35,356 bases of DNA from an uncultured bacterium (GTDB taxonomy: Bacteria > Bacteroidota > Bacteroidia > Bacteroidales > Bacteroidaceae), in NCBI GenBank assembly GCA_905215555.1, contig CAJMQU010000048.1:1-35356 (forward strand), written 5' to 3'. Positions 23,804 through 32,704 of the stretch are shown here, in pieces. A program made the translations under genes and the position numbers. The notes beneath the pieces are model-generated. The model worked only from the letters and a program-made list of their open reading frames with translations. It searched no databases and had not been told where the DNA came from. Each line of letters starts with the position of its first letter. Within the stretch, counting starts at the first letter, position 1.

Positions 23804-25222
23804 CTATTGTATTTGCTCCTTCGGATAATTCACCAGATACAAAGTACCCGTAGCACGGGTAAAGGCCGTGTATAACCAACGGAAATAATCTGGTGTCAGA
23901 TACTCATCCGTCATATACCCCTGGTCAAGAAATACATTTTTCCACTGCCCACCCTGCGCTTTATGACAAGTAATAGCATAAGCATACTTCACCTGCAAAG
24001 CATTATAGTGCGGATCTGCCTTCATTTTCTTCATCCGCTCGCGCTTCATGGAAATGTCGGCATAATCTTCGAGCACAGCATAGAACAAACGGTCATTATC
24101 TGCCTTAGGCAAGGCAGGCGCATCCGTGTGCAGGGTGTCCAGCAACAGATTGACTTCCAATTCAAAATCCCCATAGTCAGGAAAAGCAAGCAGGACCTCG
24201 GCAAAACGAAAACCGTACAGTTCGCGCGTCCGCCGCATCCGGCGAAGAACAGCAATTTCACCATTGGCAATGAAATCCATCTCTTTACTCTTTTCTGTCC
24301 AATAGTAATTATTCTTCGCCACCATCAGCAAGTCGCCCGTATTCAACTCATCCTCCCGCCAAAGGATTTGCGCACGTATGCCATTATTATATATATTCGC
24401 CCGTTTGTTCGAGCGACAGATTACGATGGTCTCGTCCATCCCATCGCGGTCGTAGCAAGTGCTCAGCGTATCTATCAACTCATCGCCCGGCACCACCCTT
24501 ATATCAGCAAATCCCGACACTTTTATCTTGGGCAGACTCTCACAAGCCTCCTCGGCTATAAGTTGGCGCAAGTGGGTGGCATTCCATAAGATACCCGAAT
24601 CCTGCACTTGACGTACCACCTGAGTCAAATCCACTTCTATCACTTCCAGCCCGTACCCTTTCAGCGCCTCAGCAAATAAAGCAGGACTTTGCTCCTCTCC
24701 CACCGGAGGGAGCTGTGCTGTATCTCCCATTAATACCAGACGGCATCCGGTGCCGGAATAAACAAACTGTATCAGGTCGTCCAGCAACCGTCCCGTCCCA
24801 AACACAGCACCGGACAAGCCCTCATTCGAAATCATCGAAGCCTCGTCCACTATATATAAGGTATGTGTAGTCAGATTATCATTTACAGAAAAATTACTCA
24901 CCTCATTGGAGAAAGATTGCTGACGGTAAATCTTTTTGTGAATAGTAAACGCTGGATGCCCCGCATAAGCAGAAAAAACTTTCGCCGCCCGCCCCGTAGG
25001 AGCCAGCAGAATTGACTTCTGTTGCAACTTATCCAATGTCCGTACCAGCGCACCTACCAGTGACGTTTTTCCCGTACCGGCATACCCCCGCAGCACAAAC
25101 ACCGCATCATTACGGGGAGCTAACAAGAAGGTGGCTAATGATTTTAGTACTATTTCTTGTTCAAAAGTTGGTTCATAAGGAAAATTTTCCTTAATTTGCG
25201 TTTCTAAATAGTTATTTATCAT
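23804..25222 (-). CDS. RecD/Dda-like ATP-dependent DNA helicase
   Basis: 472-residue superfamily 1B helicase. Walker A GYAGTGKTS lies at residues 46-54, motif Ia LAPTGRAAKVF at about 73-83, Walker B VDEASMIS at 125-132, and motif III LMGDTAQLPPVG near residue 160. The C-terminal UvrD_C_2-type motif YAITCHKAQGGQW is the strand-separation/motif V region. Such proteins unwind DNA 5' to 3'. It lacks the N-terminal extension of RecD2, so it is closer to the short Dda-type group. It is divergent from the 25318 gene; no clear promoter is seen on its side. Confidence 0.88.
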   Translation of the reverse strand: MINNYLETQIKENFPYEPTFEQEIVLKSLATFLLAPRNDAVFVLRGYAGTGKTSLVGALVRTLDKLQQKSILLAPTGRAAKVFSAYAGHPAFTIHKKIYRQQSFSNEVSNFSVNDNLTTHTLYIVDEASMISNEGLSGAVFGTGRLLDDLIQFVYSGTGCRLVLMGDTAQLPPVGEEQSPALFAEALKGYGLEVIEVDLTQVVRQVQDSGILWNATHLRQLIAEEACESLPKIKVSGFADIRVVPGDELIDTLSTCYDRDGMDETIVICRSNKRANIYNNGIRAQILWREDELNTGDLLMVAKNNYYWTEKSKEMDFIANGEIAVLRRMRRTRELYGFRFAEVLLAFPDYGDFELEVNLLLDTLHTDAPALPKADNDRLFYAVLEDYADISMKRERMKKMKADPHYNALQVKYAYAITCHKAQGGQWKNVFLDQGYMTDEYLTPDYFRWLYTAFTRATGTLYLVNYPKEQIQ

Positions 25223-25274
25223 TTTTGTAATAGAAAAAAGTTACAGGAACTATCGCCATTAGAATTATTTATTT

Positions 25275-25282
25275 TATTTTTG
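25275..25282 (+). promoter_or_regulatory. Promoter (-7 box) of the 25318-rsmD unit
   Basis: TATTTTTG followed by CGG, an exact -7 box, 36 bases before the ATG at 25318. No TTG is found at 19-21 bases upstream. Confidence 0.55.
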
Positions 25283-25317
25283 CGGTACGAATATAACAAC
25301 TAAAAAACATATTTATC

Positions 25318-26004
25318 ATGAAAACAGTATTTAATGTCGTTTTAGGCTTGTGTGCAGTGGTATTGATTTACATCTGCTATACCAGCATTATGGGTCCTAT
25401 TAATTTCGAAAAGGCTAAAAAGCACAGAGAAAAGGCAGTTATTGCCCGTTTAATGGACATCCGTAAAGCACAGCAGGAGTACCGTAACTTGAACCACCAA
25501 CAGTACACGGCAAGTTTCGACACCCTGATTCATTTTGTTAAAAACCAGAAGTTACCTTTCATCTACAAAGAAGGTGAATTGAATGACAAGCAGTTGGAAG
25601 ACGGCATGACCGAAAAAAAGGCTATTGCTATCATCAACAAAGCCAAGAAAACAGGAAAGTATGATGAAGTAAAGAAAGCCGGTCTGGAAAACTTCAAGCG
25701 TGACACCTTGTGGGTTGCTGTATTGGATACTGTATTCCCCAAAGGCTTCAATGCTGACTCTATGAGATATGTACCTTATGGTAACGGTGCACAATTCGAA
25801 ATGGCTATCAAGAACGATACTGCTAAGTCAGGTGCTCCTTTCTGTCTGCTCGAAGTTAAGACTCCGTATGAGACTTACCTGAACGGTCTGGATAAGCAGG
25901 AAATTGCTAACATGAAGGACGTACAGACTAAGTTAGGTAAATATTGCGGTCTGATGATTGGTAGCTTGGAAACAGCTAACAATAATGCAGGTAACTGGGA
26001 ATAA
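25318..26004 (+). CDS. Membrane-anchored protein with pilin-like N-terminal layout
   Basis: 228 residues, function unknown. One N-terminal hydrophobic helix (about 5-26) leads into an amphipathic helix rich in Lys/Arg/Gln (FEKAKKHREKAVIARLM and on to about residue 60) and then YTASFDTLIHFV, the same sequence of features seen in type II secretion and type IV pseudopilins after the membrane helix. No prepilin peptidase motif (G before F/M-T-L-x-E) is present, so this is resemblance only. The rest is soluble and alpha/beta. Codons are rich in GGT, GCT and CGT, suggesting high expression. It precedes the DUF3822 gene by 12 bases. Confidence 0.7.
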   Translation: MKTVFNVVLGLCAVVLIYICYTSIMGPINFEKAKKHREKAVIARLMDIRKAQQEYRNLNHQQYTASFDTLIHFVKNQKLPFIYKEGELNDKQLEDGMTEKKAIAIINKAKKTGKYDEVKKAGLENFKRDTLWVAVLDTVFPKGFNADSMRYVPYGNGAQFEMAIKNDTAKSGAPFCLLEVKTPYETYLNGLDKQEIANMKDVQTKLGKYCGLMIGSLETANNNAGNWE

Positions 26005-26016
26005 TCCCCCCACTGT

Positions 26017-26796
26017 ATGATAGAAACGATTGACTTTAGTAAATCGGAACAATATACGTTATCCATCCGCCTCAGTGCGGATGGATTTTCTTTTTCTGTA
26101 TTCAACCCTCTGGGTGGAGGCGAGCTCTCTTTCTTTGAGCGGAAAGTAGAAGAATCACTCTCCCTCACAGCCAACCTGAAACAGACTTTCCGTGAAGTAG
26201 AATGGTTGAACCGTCCTTACCGCCGTGTGAACGTACTCATAGCCGGCAAGCGTTTCACCCTCGTACCGCTTGAGTTCTTTGAAGACGAACAAACGGAAAT
26301 GCTTTTTTATCATAATCACCCGAAACGGGAAAATGAAGTAGTACAATACAATATTTTACGGAAAAACAATGCCGTAGTATTGTTCAGTATGGATAAAAGC
26401 ACCCGTTCCTTCTTGTGCGAACAGTATCCTGATGTAAGGTTTTATTCACAGGCTAGTTCATTCATCGAGCATTTCTCCAGCAAAAGCCGTCTGGGCAACA
26501 GCCGGAAGATGTATGCACACTTACGGAAAGACGCTGCCGACCTGTATTGCTACGACCGCAACCACTTATTGCTTGCCAACTCTTTCGAATGCAAACAGAC
26601 GCCAGACCGTATCTATTACCTATTATATATATGGAAACAGCTCGGCTTTGAACAGGAACGCGACGAACTGCACCTCACCGGTGACTTGTTCGACAAAGAA
26701 ATCCTGCTCGGCGAACTACGAAAATTTATCCGGCAGGTATTCGTCATGAACCCTGCCACAAATCTCGACTTACAAGTCATAACAGCATGCGAGTAA
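26017..26796 (+). CDS. DUF3822 family protein (actin-like fold)
   Basis: 259 residues matching the DUF3822 family of Bacteroidetes, recognised from the layout and the location before rsmD. From memory, a Bacteroides member has a crystal structure with an actin-like ATPase fold; I cannot see a complete nucleotide-binding motif by eye, so ATP binding is not claimed. No signal peptide or membrane segment is present; it should be cytoplasmic. Its last 10 bases overlap the start of rsmD, so translation is coupled. The preceding membrane protein is 12 bases upstream, so the three genes form one unit. Confidence 0.75.
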   Translation: MIETIDFSKSEQYTLSIRLSADGFSFSVFNPLGGGELSFFERKVEESLSLTANLKQTFREVEWLNRPYRRVNVLIAGKRFTLVPLEFFEDEQTEMLFYHNHPKRENEVVQYNILRKNNAVVLFSMDKSTRSFLCEQYPDVRFYSQASSFIEHFSSKSRLGNSRKMYAHLRKDAADLYCYDRNHLLLANSFECKQTPDRIYYLLYIWKQLGFEQERDELHLTGDLFDKEILLGELRKFIRQVFVMNPATNLDLQVITACE

Positions 26797-27323
26797 TCAG
26801 CGGAATATATAAAAGAAGAAGGTTCGACGTGCCCCACACTTTCAAGGCACGCCCCACAACGGATTTTGCCAAAGAGAATCTGTTCAACGTACTTTCCAAC
26901 TACTTGGATTTTGAAGACGGTGTATCTGCCCTCGACCTCTTTGCAGGAACAGGCAGTATCAGTATAGAATTAGTGTCACGCGGCTGCGACCGGGTAATCA
27001 GCATTGAAAAAGACCGGGACCACCACGCCTTCATCTGCAAAATAATGCAGGAGGTAAAGACCGATAAATGCATTCCCATCCGCGGCGATGTATTCAAGTT
27101 CATCAAAGGAGGACGCGAACAGTTCGACTTCATTTTTGCTGATCCGCCTTATGAATTGAAAGGATTGGAAACTATTCCCGACCTCATATTCGAGAACAAC
27201 CTACTGAAAGAAGATGGTTTGTTCGTATTGGAACATGGGAAGAAGGATAACTTCGAAGATCATCCGAACTTTGTGGAAAGACGGGTATACGGCAGCGTGA
27301 ACTTCTCACTCTTCAAATTATAA
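26787..27323 (+). CDS. rsmD: 16S rRNA (guanine966-N2)-methyltransferase RsmD
   Basis: 178-residue SAM-dependent methyltransferase modifying G966 of 16S rRNA in the assembling 30S subunit. Motif I LDLFAGTGS (residues 49-57), an SAM-ribose acidic residue in SIEKD (72-76) and the catalytic DPPY (119-122) are all visible. The N-terminal MRVISGIYKRRRF and ARPTTDFAKENLFN motifs are family hallmarks. The start ATG lies 10 bases inside the DUF3822 gene. Its end overlaps the convergent cls gene by six bases. Confidence 0.95.
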   Translation: MRVISGIYKRRRFDVPHTFKARPTTDFAKENLFNVLSNYLDFEDGVSALDLFAGTGSISIELVSRGCDRVISIEKDRDHHAFICKIMQEVKTDKCIPIRGDVFKFIKGGREQFDFIFADPPYELKGLETIPDLIFENNLLKEDGLFVLEHGKKDNFEDHPNFVERRVYGSVNFSLFKL

Positions 27324-28757
27324 AAGCGGTGCCATCAAGCGCACCACGCTCTCGGCGGCCTTTCGCCACCAAGGGCGTTTTACCCAGTTTTTAAGAAAGA
27401 CCTGTACACTGTCCCGTTGGTCTTGAAGAAAGACTTCACGCATCTGCAATGCGGTTTCTGCATCATAGATAAAGGCATTCACCTCAAAATTATGTTCGAA
27501 ACTGCGAAAATCGACATTAGTAGAACCGACAGTGGAAAGTTCATCATCCGATACCATCAGCTTGGAATGCAGAAAACCTATCTTATAAAAATAGACCTTC
27601 ACACCTGCCCGCAACACGTCTGCCAGATAAGAACAAGAACCTAAATGCGTAAGACGGTTATCAGCACGCAAAGGCAGCATCAAGCGAACATCCACACCTG
27701 CCAAGGCTGCTGTTTGCATGGCAGCTAATATCTGCTCGGTAGGCAAGAAGTAAGGAGTCTGTATATAGAAGTATTTCTTTGCACCGGATATCGCCATACT
27801 TAGTCCTTGCATAATCTCTTTCCAGGGGGCTATGGGATCACTTGTCACAATCTGTACCAGAGAAGAGCCAAAAGCTTCCAGCTTGGGAAAGTAGCGGGAA
27901 GCACTGATCAGTGTACGGTCTACAAAATACCAATCGAGCAGGAAAGCTGTCTGCAAGCCATGTACAGCTTTTCCCTCAAGCAGAAGATGGGTATCGCGCC
28001 AGATGCCCCATGAGAAACCACGCATATACCGTTCCGCCAGGTTCATTCCTCCCACGAAGCCTACACGCCCGTCTATAACCACAATCTTACGGTGATTACG
28101 GTAGTTCACTTTACTGGTGAACAGCGGGAAACGTACTTTCAGAAAGCTGCGCACTTCGATACCTGCCGCACGCATCTCATCGTAGAACCTATTGGGGACG
28201 TGCCAGCACCCCACATCATCGTAAATGACACGCACTTCAACACCCATCCGGACTTTTTCTATCAACACATCACGCACCATACGTCCAATGGCATCATCTT
28301 CAAAGATATAAAATTCGATATGAATATGCTTCTGAGCTTTATCCAGCTCACGCAGCAAGGCTTGCAACATGGAAGTACCGCTGGTGTAGGTTTCCACACG
28401 GTTGCCGTCGAAGGGAAGTGCCTGATTGGTGTTTCGGAACAAAGAGATTAGCCGACTATAAGCCATTGGCAAGGTGGAAGCATCCTGTGCCAAGTATTCT
28501 ACCATCGGTTTATTAAGCAGGCGGTTATAAATCTTGTTCCCTATGACCCGCTCCCGCCTACGGCTACGCCCAAAAAAGAAATAGAAAACCAGCCCCACAA
28601 TAGGTAGAAACATCAGCACCAATATCCACGCAAGCGTCTTCACCGGATTACGATTGTCGAGGATGATAACGACAATAGTTCCGATGATAGCACCAAAGTA
28701 AATGATATCAAAAGCAACGGTGGCTACTTGGTTCAATATATAATTCCAATCAATCAC
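27318..28757 (-). CDS. cls: Cardiolipin synthase
   Basis: 479-residue phospholipase-D-superfamily enzyme that condenses two phosphatidylglycerol molecules to cardiolipin. Two N-terminal membrane helices (about 12-33 and 41-62) are followed by two PLD domains with complete HKD motifs: His222-Lys224-Asp229 (HRKIVVID) and His397-Lys399-Asp404 (HSKLMVSD). Length is typical. The start is GTG at 28757, giving the usual first helix; the next Met lies at residue 49, after it. A -7 box ends only about 6 bases upstream of this codon, so the mRNA may be leaderless. The 3' end overlaps rsmD by six bases with no terminator between them. Confidence 0.94.
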   Translation of the reverse strand: MIDWNYILNQVATVAFDIIYFGAIIGTIVVIILDNRNPVKTLAWILVLMFLPIVGLVFYFFFGRSRRRERVIGNKIYNRLLNKPMVEYLAQDASTLPMAYSRLISLFRNTNQALPFDGNRVETYTSGTSMLQALLRELDKAQKHIHIEFYIFEDDAIGRMVRDVLIEKVRMGVEVRVIYDDVGCWHVPNRFYDEMRAAGIEVRSFLKVRFPLFTSKVNYRNHRKIVVIDGRVGFVGGMNLAERYMRGFSWGIWRDTHLLLEGKAVHGLQTAFLLDWYFVDRTLISASRYFPKLEAFGSSLVQIVTSDPIAPWKEIMQGLSMAISGAKKYFYIQTPYFLPTEQILAAMQTAALAGVDVRLMLPLRADNRLTHLGSCSYLADVLRAGVKVYFYKIGFLHSKLMVSDDELSTVGSTNVDFRSFEHNFEVNAFIYDAETALQMREVFLQDQRDSVQVFLKNWVKRPWWRKAAESVVRLMAPLL

Positions 28758-28762
28758 AGAAG

Positions 28763-28770
28763 CAAATATA
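28763..28770 (-). promoter_or_regulatory. Promoter (-7 box) of cls
   Basis: Minus-strand TATATTTG followed by C, an exact -7 box. Transcription would begin within a few bases of the GTG start codon at 28757. No clear -33 element. Confidence 0.5.
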
Positions 28771-28833
28771 GAGAAAATTAAAGAATTCCTATTTTTTTAT
28801 CAGGAAAAAGAGATTGACTTTAAAGTATTTACA

Positions 28834-28841
28834 TATATTTG
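28834..28841 (+). promoter_or_regulatory. Promoter (-7 box) of the 28868 outer-membrane protein gene
   Basis: TATATTTG followed by CA, an exact -7 box, with TTG at 28814-28816 (17-base spacer). The leader is only about 20 bases. Confidence 0.6.
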
Positions 28842-28867
28842 CAAAATATACACTAATACTATGAAAT

Positions 28868-29620
28868 ATGAAACAACAACTGCTAGTCGCCCTTCTATTG
28901 GGCTTATCCACCACTATCTGTTACGCACAAGTAAAGATTAACGTACAAGCCGGAACCGGATTAACCGGTATTACCAAAAACGAGAATTACAATGCCAAGT
29001 TTGGATACCGCTTCGGTTTAGGGGTCGAATTCCCGATTGACCGGACATGGTCGATGCAAACGGGACTCCAATTCTCAAGAAAAAACTGCTCTGTTGATGA
29101 ATCTTCTCTAATACAGAATCCGACTGAAGAAGGAGGAACTTACCTATCCTATGATAAAATAAAGTCCAAAATAAATGCCACTTATGTACAACTGCCCATA
29201 AAAATTGCAGCATATTTACCTCTAAACGCAAACTGCGGATTACAATTCAGCACTGGTGCATATATTGCCTATGGCATCGAAGGTAAAGTTAAAACTGAGA
29301 TATGGCGGTCTGTTGAACTAGATGAGGGATTCAATGCATCAAAAAGTTACAGTTCAGAATATATGAGTAGCTGGCGAAATACCTTCGATAAAAACTATGG
29401 TTCGAAAAAATTAGATATTGGATTGAGTGTAGGCGCTGATTTCAAGTACAAATACCTCTTCGCCGGCATCGGTGCAGAATATGGGCTTCTCCCTATTAGC
29501 AAGAAGTTTCCCAAGGATTTACTTACAAGACACTTTAATGAAGCCCCGTCCTTTGTGTCTCCTCACAACATAGGAGTAGAGTTCCATGTAGGCTTTTGTT
29601 TCAGTACAAAAAAGCGTTAA
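28868..29620 (+). CDS. Outer-membrane beta-barrel protein (porin-like, OmpW/PorT-type)
   Basis: 250-residue protein with a Sec signal (MKQQLLVALLLGLSTTICYAQ) and about eight predicted amphipathic beta strands, e.g. V-K-I-N-V-QAGTGLTGI, YRFGLGVEFPI, WSMQTGLQFSRKN, VQLPIKIAAYLPL and GVEFHVGFCF. This pattern fits the outer-membrane beta-barrel families of Bacteroidetes (PF13568 type). It likely sits in the outer membrane; ligand and role are unknown. The ATG at 28868 directly precedes the signal peptide; an ATG at 28861 is out of frame. A single-gene unit with its own promoter. Confidence 0.8.
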   Translation: MKQQLLVALLLGLSTTICYAQVKINVQAGTGLTGITKNENYNAKFGYRFGLGVEFPIDRTWSMQTGLQFSRKNCSVDESSLIQNPTEEGGTYLSYDKIKSKINATYVQLPIKIAAYLPLNANCGLQFSTGAYIAYGIEGKVKTEIWRSVELDEGFNASKSYSSEYMSSWRNTFDKNYGSKKLDIGLSVGADFKYKYLFAGIGAEYGLLPISKKFPKDLLTRHFNEAPSFVSPHNIGVEFHVGFCFSTKKR

Positions 29621-29670
29621 AAAAAAAGAATTCCCCTTCCATCCTCTTTCTACGACAATGGAAGGGGAAA
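29620..29670 (-). terminator. Terminator of the 29699-32605 gene
   Basis: TTCCCCTTCCAT (29631-29642) pairs over 12 bases with ATGGAAGGGGAA (29658-29669). On the minus strand it is followed by TTCTTTTTTTTTAACG, a strong U tract. It also lies just past the plus-strand stop at 29620. Confidence 0.85.
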
Positions 29671-29698
29671 CTTTACAATTATAAGCGGTCATCAACCC

Positions 29699-32605
29699 TT
29701 AGAAACGTCGTCCTCCGAAACCACCGGGACGTCCACCAGGACCACCGGGACCACCAAATCCGCCTCTACCCTGCATACCTTCACGGGCAGACTTGCTTCC
29801 AAAGATATTCAGACGATAGATGAAATGTAGCATGCAATAGCTGTTGACACCATTGTATTCGGAAACAGAACGGCCATCCGCTGTCAATGAACGGCTGATA
29901 TTACTCTGCTGTTTCAGGATATCATACATTTCGAAGCTGATCGTTGCCGCACCTTTCAGGAAAGTTTGTGAAAGCTGAGCATTCCAAATCAACTCATTAC
30001 GATTCATGCTTGCATCCGTATAACCACGACGGCTCTGATTGGCAATGTTCGTTGTGAAAGTCATATTCCAGGGAGCCATCAACTGTGTATTGGCACCATA
30101 AGAGAAAGTGTAAGGCTCCTGATTGTTGTCCGGACGCAGTTTGTTGCGCTCGGCTGTATAAGAGATAGAGCCATTCAGACCGAACTCAAACCAATCATTA
30201 CGGTAGGCACCGTTCAGACGTTCGCTCAATGTCAATCCGGTTGTCGTATTCTTATCATCCATCTTAGTCTCCTGATTATACAAATACGCTACATTGTTCT
30301 GATAGTTGATATTGGAGAATGAATTGATAGTATACTTCTTATTCTTCAGCGCTGTATTGAAACCGAACATACCGAATGCACTCCAGTTACCATTGATGTT
30401 CTTCGGAGTAGTGATACGTCCACCGGTTTCCTCGTTATACTCGGTACTGTTACTCATGCTGTTCTGCGTAGCCGAGAAACTGGCATGCGTCATAATACCC
30501 CGTTGAAGTTCTGCATTATACGTATTGTAGAACAAACGCATGGAGTGCGTGAAGGACGGCTTCAAGCCCGGATTACCGACACGGATATTCAGCGGATTGG
30601 AGTTGTCCACAATCGGCAACAAGTTCTCCATGCTCGGCTGGGCAGTACGTCCGCGATAATTGAAACGCAATTGACTTACTTTGGAGAAGCGGTAGCGGAA
30701 GTCTATATTCGGAGCAAAGTTGAATACAGAGCGGGTGGTATCAATCATATACTCCCCTTTCTTGTAAGAAAGTTTAGAACTCTGCGGCTGGAAAGACATA
30801 CCGGCACTCAACTGATACTTCTGACGAATGAAACGCAGCGATACGGAAGCATCATGGTTATAATATCTATACTCGGCATACTTGCCCAGACTATCCACAG
30901 CATGGTTCTCATAACCGACCGGCAGTGGTTCGCCAAGTCCCCACTCCGGATTGATTTTATACAAATCATACGTTGTCTTGTCACTCTCGCTGTATTTGTA
31001 CTGGAACTGATAGCTGAATTGCAGGAACGTGGCCCGTGCAATCGGTTCGCTATAAGTGATCTGCGCACTATAATTATAGTTATTGGTAGGAGTAGTGATG
31101 AACTGATTACGGATCAGAGTAGAGTCCGGATTGGTAGGAATCTGATAATAACGTGTCATAGACTCCGTATACTGGTTATTATCATTGTCCCCATAGCCGA
31201 AGCGTCCGCGGAACGTAATATTGCGTCCCCTGTCATTCAGCTTACGGTTAATCTGCAACGTTGCATCCGTCGAAATGCTCTTACTGTCAGAAAGCGTACC
31301 GCTGTTCGTGGCATTCACACGGATATCCTTCAACGGGTCACTGTCAGTTATCAAATCGAAATCAAGATAATCGTTCGGGTTGGCAACCAGATTGAACGGG
31401 TCGGCATTAAAGGTGCCCGACAATGAAGTTGAAGCATTGTCCGTCTTTCCATAAGAGAAGTTCGGGCGGAAGATGATGTTCGTCATTGAATCCGGTTTCC
31501 ACTCCATGCGGAAGTCGGCTCTGAACGTTGAATTCTTGTTCCGGTTGACTGAGTTGGAGTTGGAATATGAATTGCCGTTTTGCAGGAAACGTTCGGACGA
31601 ATTGATATTGACTATGTCGGCGTCATTATGATTATACTGCGCACTACCTCCCAACTCTATCTTGCTGTTTTCGGTAGCAAAGCTGATACCCAACTCTTTG
31701 GGGGCATTCAGACCATTATTACGGCGCCAGCGCGGACCGCCTCCACCACCGGAAAAGCCCTGATTGTTCACGTTGTTGGCAGAACCGATAAGGGTGACCT
31801 GCGTCTTATCCACAAAATGATTTAAGTTCACACGACCCGAATAGCGGTCTTCAGTACCCACGGCGGCATCGGCATTACCAAACCATCCCCGGTTCATCCC
31901 TTTCTTCACTGTCAGGTCGAGAACGGTCTCTTCTTCACCGTCGTCAATACCCGTGATTCTTGCCAGGTCAGACTGCTTATCATACGTTTTCAGTTTGTCA
32001 ATCATCTCCACCGGCAGGTTCTTCAAGCCCGTCTTGACGTCTCCGCCGAAGAACTCTTTTCCATCCACCATAATCTTTTTCAAGTCCTTACCGTTGATTT
32101 TCACGTTGCCGTCGTCATCAATTTCGGCACCTGGAAGCTTTTTCACGAGTTCTTCGAGCATGGCACCTTCTGGTGTACGATAAGCGGTGGAGTTATACAC
32201 CAACGTATCTTCCACTACCTGAACTTGCGGTGCTTCTGCGGTAATCACCGCTTCTGCCAGCATTACTGCGTCTGTCTTCAATGGAATGGTACCCACATTT
32301 TTGTTGGGAGTTTGAGCCGACAACTGCAAAGGAACCACTGTGGGCTGAAAGCCGATATAGGAAACTTTCAATACATATTTTCCGGCTGTAACTTTAGGGA
32401 GGGTGAAGTATCCCTGCTGCGTAGTTGCGATACCCGCGGCAAAAGCACTGTCCGGTAAAGAAAGCAACTGTACTGTGGCTTGTACAACGGGCTCTTTGGT
32501 GTCATCCTCAATGACACGTCCCGCCACTGTAATGTTTTTAGTCTGAGAGAAAACGGAAAGCGTTGTTGTCAGCAATAACGCAGTTCCGATGATTACTTTT
32601 TTCAT
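29699..32605 (-). CDS. Large outer-membrane beta-barrel protein, TonB-receptor-like
   Basis: 968 residues. Order: signal peptide (1-20, ending SVFSQ), a carboxypeptidase-regulatory-like beta-sandwich (about 26-110, GRVIEDDTKEPVVQATV and KYVLKVSYIGFQP), a plug-like domain (about 115-240, with LVYNSTAYRTPEG and KKIMVDGKEFFGGDVKTGL), then a long barrel of many aromatic-ended strands. The tail after the last strand is Gly/Arg-rich (GRGGFGGPGGPGG and on), ending in Phe. This matches the Bacteroidetes outer membrane beta-barrel family (PF14905 type), related to TonB-dependent receptors. No SusD partner or surface-lipoprotein gene is adjacent, so the substrate is unknown. An ATGAAACA/TGTTTCAT repeat lies upstream. 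Confidence 0.88.
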   Translation of the reverse strand: MKKVIIGTALLLTTTLSVFSQTKNITVAGRVIEDDTKEPVVQATVQLLSLPDSAFAAGIATTQQGYFTLPKVTAGKYVLKVSYIGFQPTVVPLQLSAQTPNKNVGTIPLKTDAVMLAEAVITAEAPQVQVVEDTLVYNSTAYRTPEGAMLEELVKKLPGAEIDDDGNVKINGKDLKKIMVDGKEFFGGDVKTGLKNLPVEMIDKLKTYDKQSDLARITGIDDGEEETVLDLTVKKGMNRGWFGNADAAVGTEDRYSGRVNLNHFVDKTQVTLIGSANNVNNQGFSGGGGGPRWRRNNGLNAPKELGISFATENSKIELGGSAQYNHNDADIVNINSSERFLQNGNSYSNSNSVNRNKNSTFRADFRMEWKPDSMTNIIFRPNFSYGKTDNASTSLSGTFNADPFNLVANPNDYLDFDLITDSDPLKDIRVNATNSGTLSDSKSISTDATLQINRKLNDRGRNITFRGRFGYGDNDNNQYTESMTRYYQIPTNPDSTLIRNQFITTPTNNYNYSAQITYSEPIARATFLQFSYQFQYKYSESDKTTYDLYKINPEWGLGEPLPVGYENHAVDSLGKYAEYRYYNHDASVSLRFIRQKYQLSAGMSFQPQSSKLSYKKGEYMIDTTRSVFNFAPNIDFRYRFSKVSQLRFNYRGRTAQPSMENLLPIVDNSNPLNIRVGNPGLKPSFTHSMRLFYNTYNAELQRGIMTHASFSATQNSMSNSTEYNEETGGRITTPKNINGNWSAFGMFGFNTALKNKKYTINSFSNINYQNNVAYLYNQETKMDDKNTTTGLTLSERLNGAYRNDWFEFGLNGSISYTAERNKLRPDNNQEPYTFSYGANTQLMAPWNMTFTTNIANQSRRGYTDASMNRNELIWNAQLSQTFLKGAATISFEMYDILKQQSNISRSLTADGRSVSEYNGVNSYCMLHFIYRLNIFGSKSAREGMQGRGGFGGPGGPGGRPGGFGGRRF

Positions 32606-32618
32606 GCGCCTGTTTTTT

Positions 32619-32652
32619 ATGAAACAAAATGTCTGTTTTTACACTGTTTCAT
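32619..32652. promoter_or_regulatory. 8-bp inverted repeat upstream of the beta-barrel gene
   Basis: ATGAAACA (32619-32626) and TGTTTCAT (32645-32652), 18 bases apart, 14 bases upstream of the ATG at 32605. It could be an operator or a leader hairpin. No -7 box is seen nearby. Confidence 0.35.
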
Positions 32653-32664
32653 TTGACAAGCTTT

Positions 32665-32692
32665 CGACTAAAAAGTTTAATGAGGATTAAAC
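32665..32692 (-). terminator. Terminator of the 32705 membrane protein gene
   Basis: GTTTAAT (32675-32681) pairs with ATTAAAC (32686-32692) around GAGG. On the minus strand the stem is followed by TTTTTAGTCG, 13 bases after the gene's stop. Confidence 0.65.
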
Positions 32693-32704
32693 AAAATATT
32701 CTAA

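Noticed and set aside
30485..31426. 313-codon open frame on the plus strand
   Set aside because: Antisense to the large beta-barrel gene; composition is rich in Ile/Arg without any family motif.
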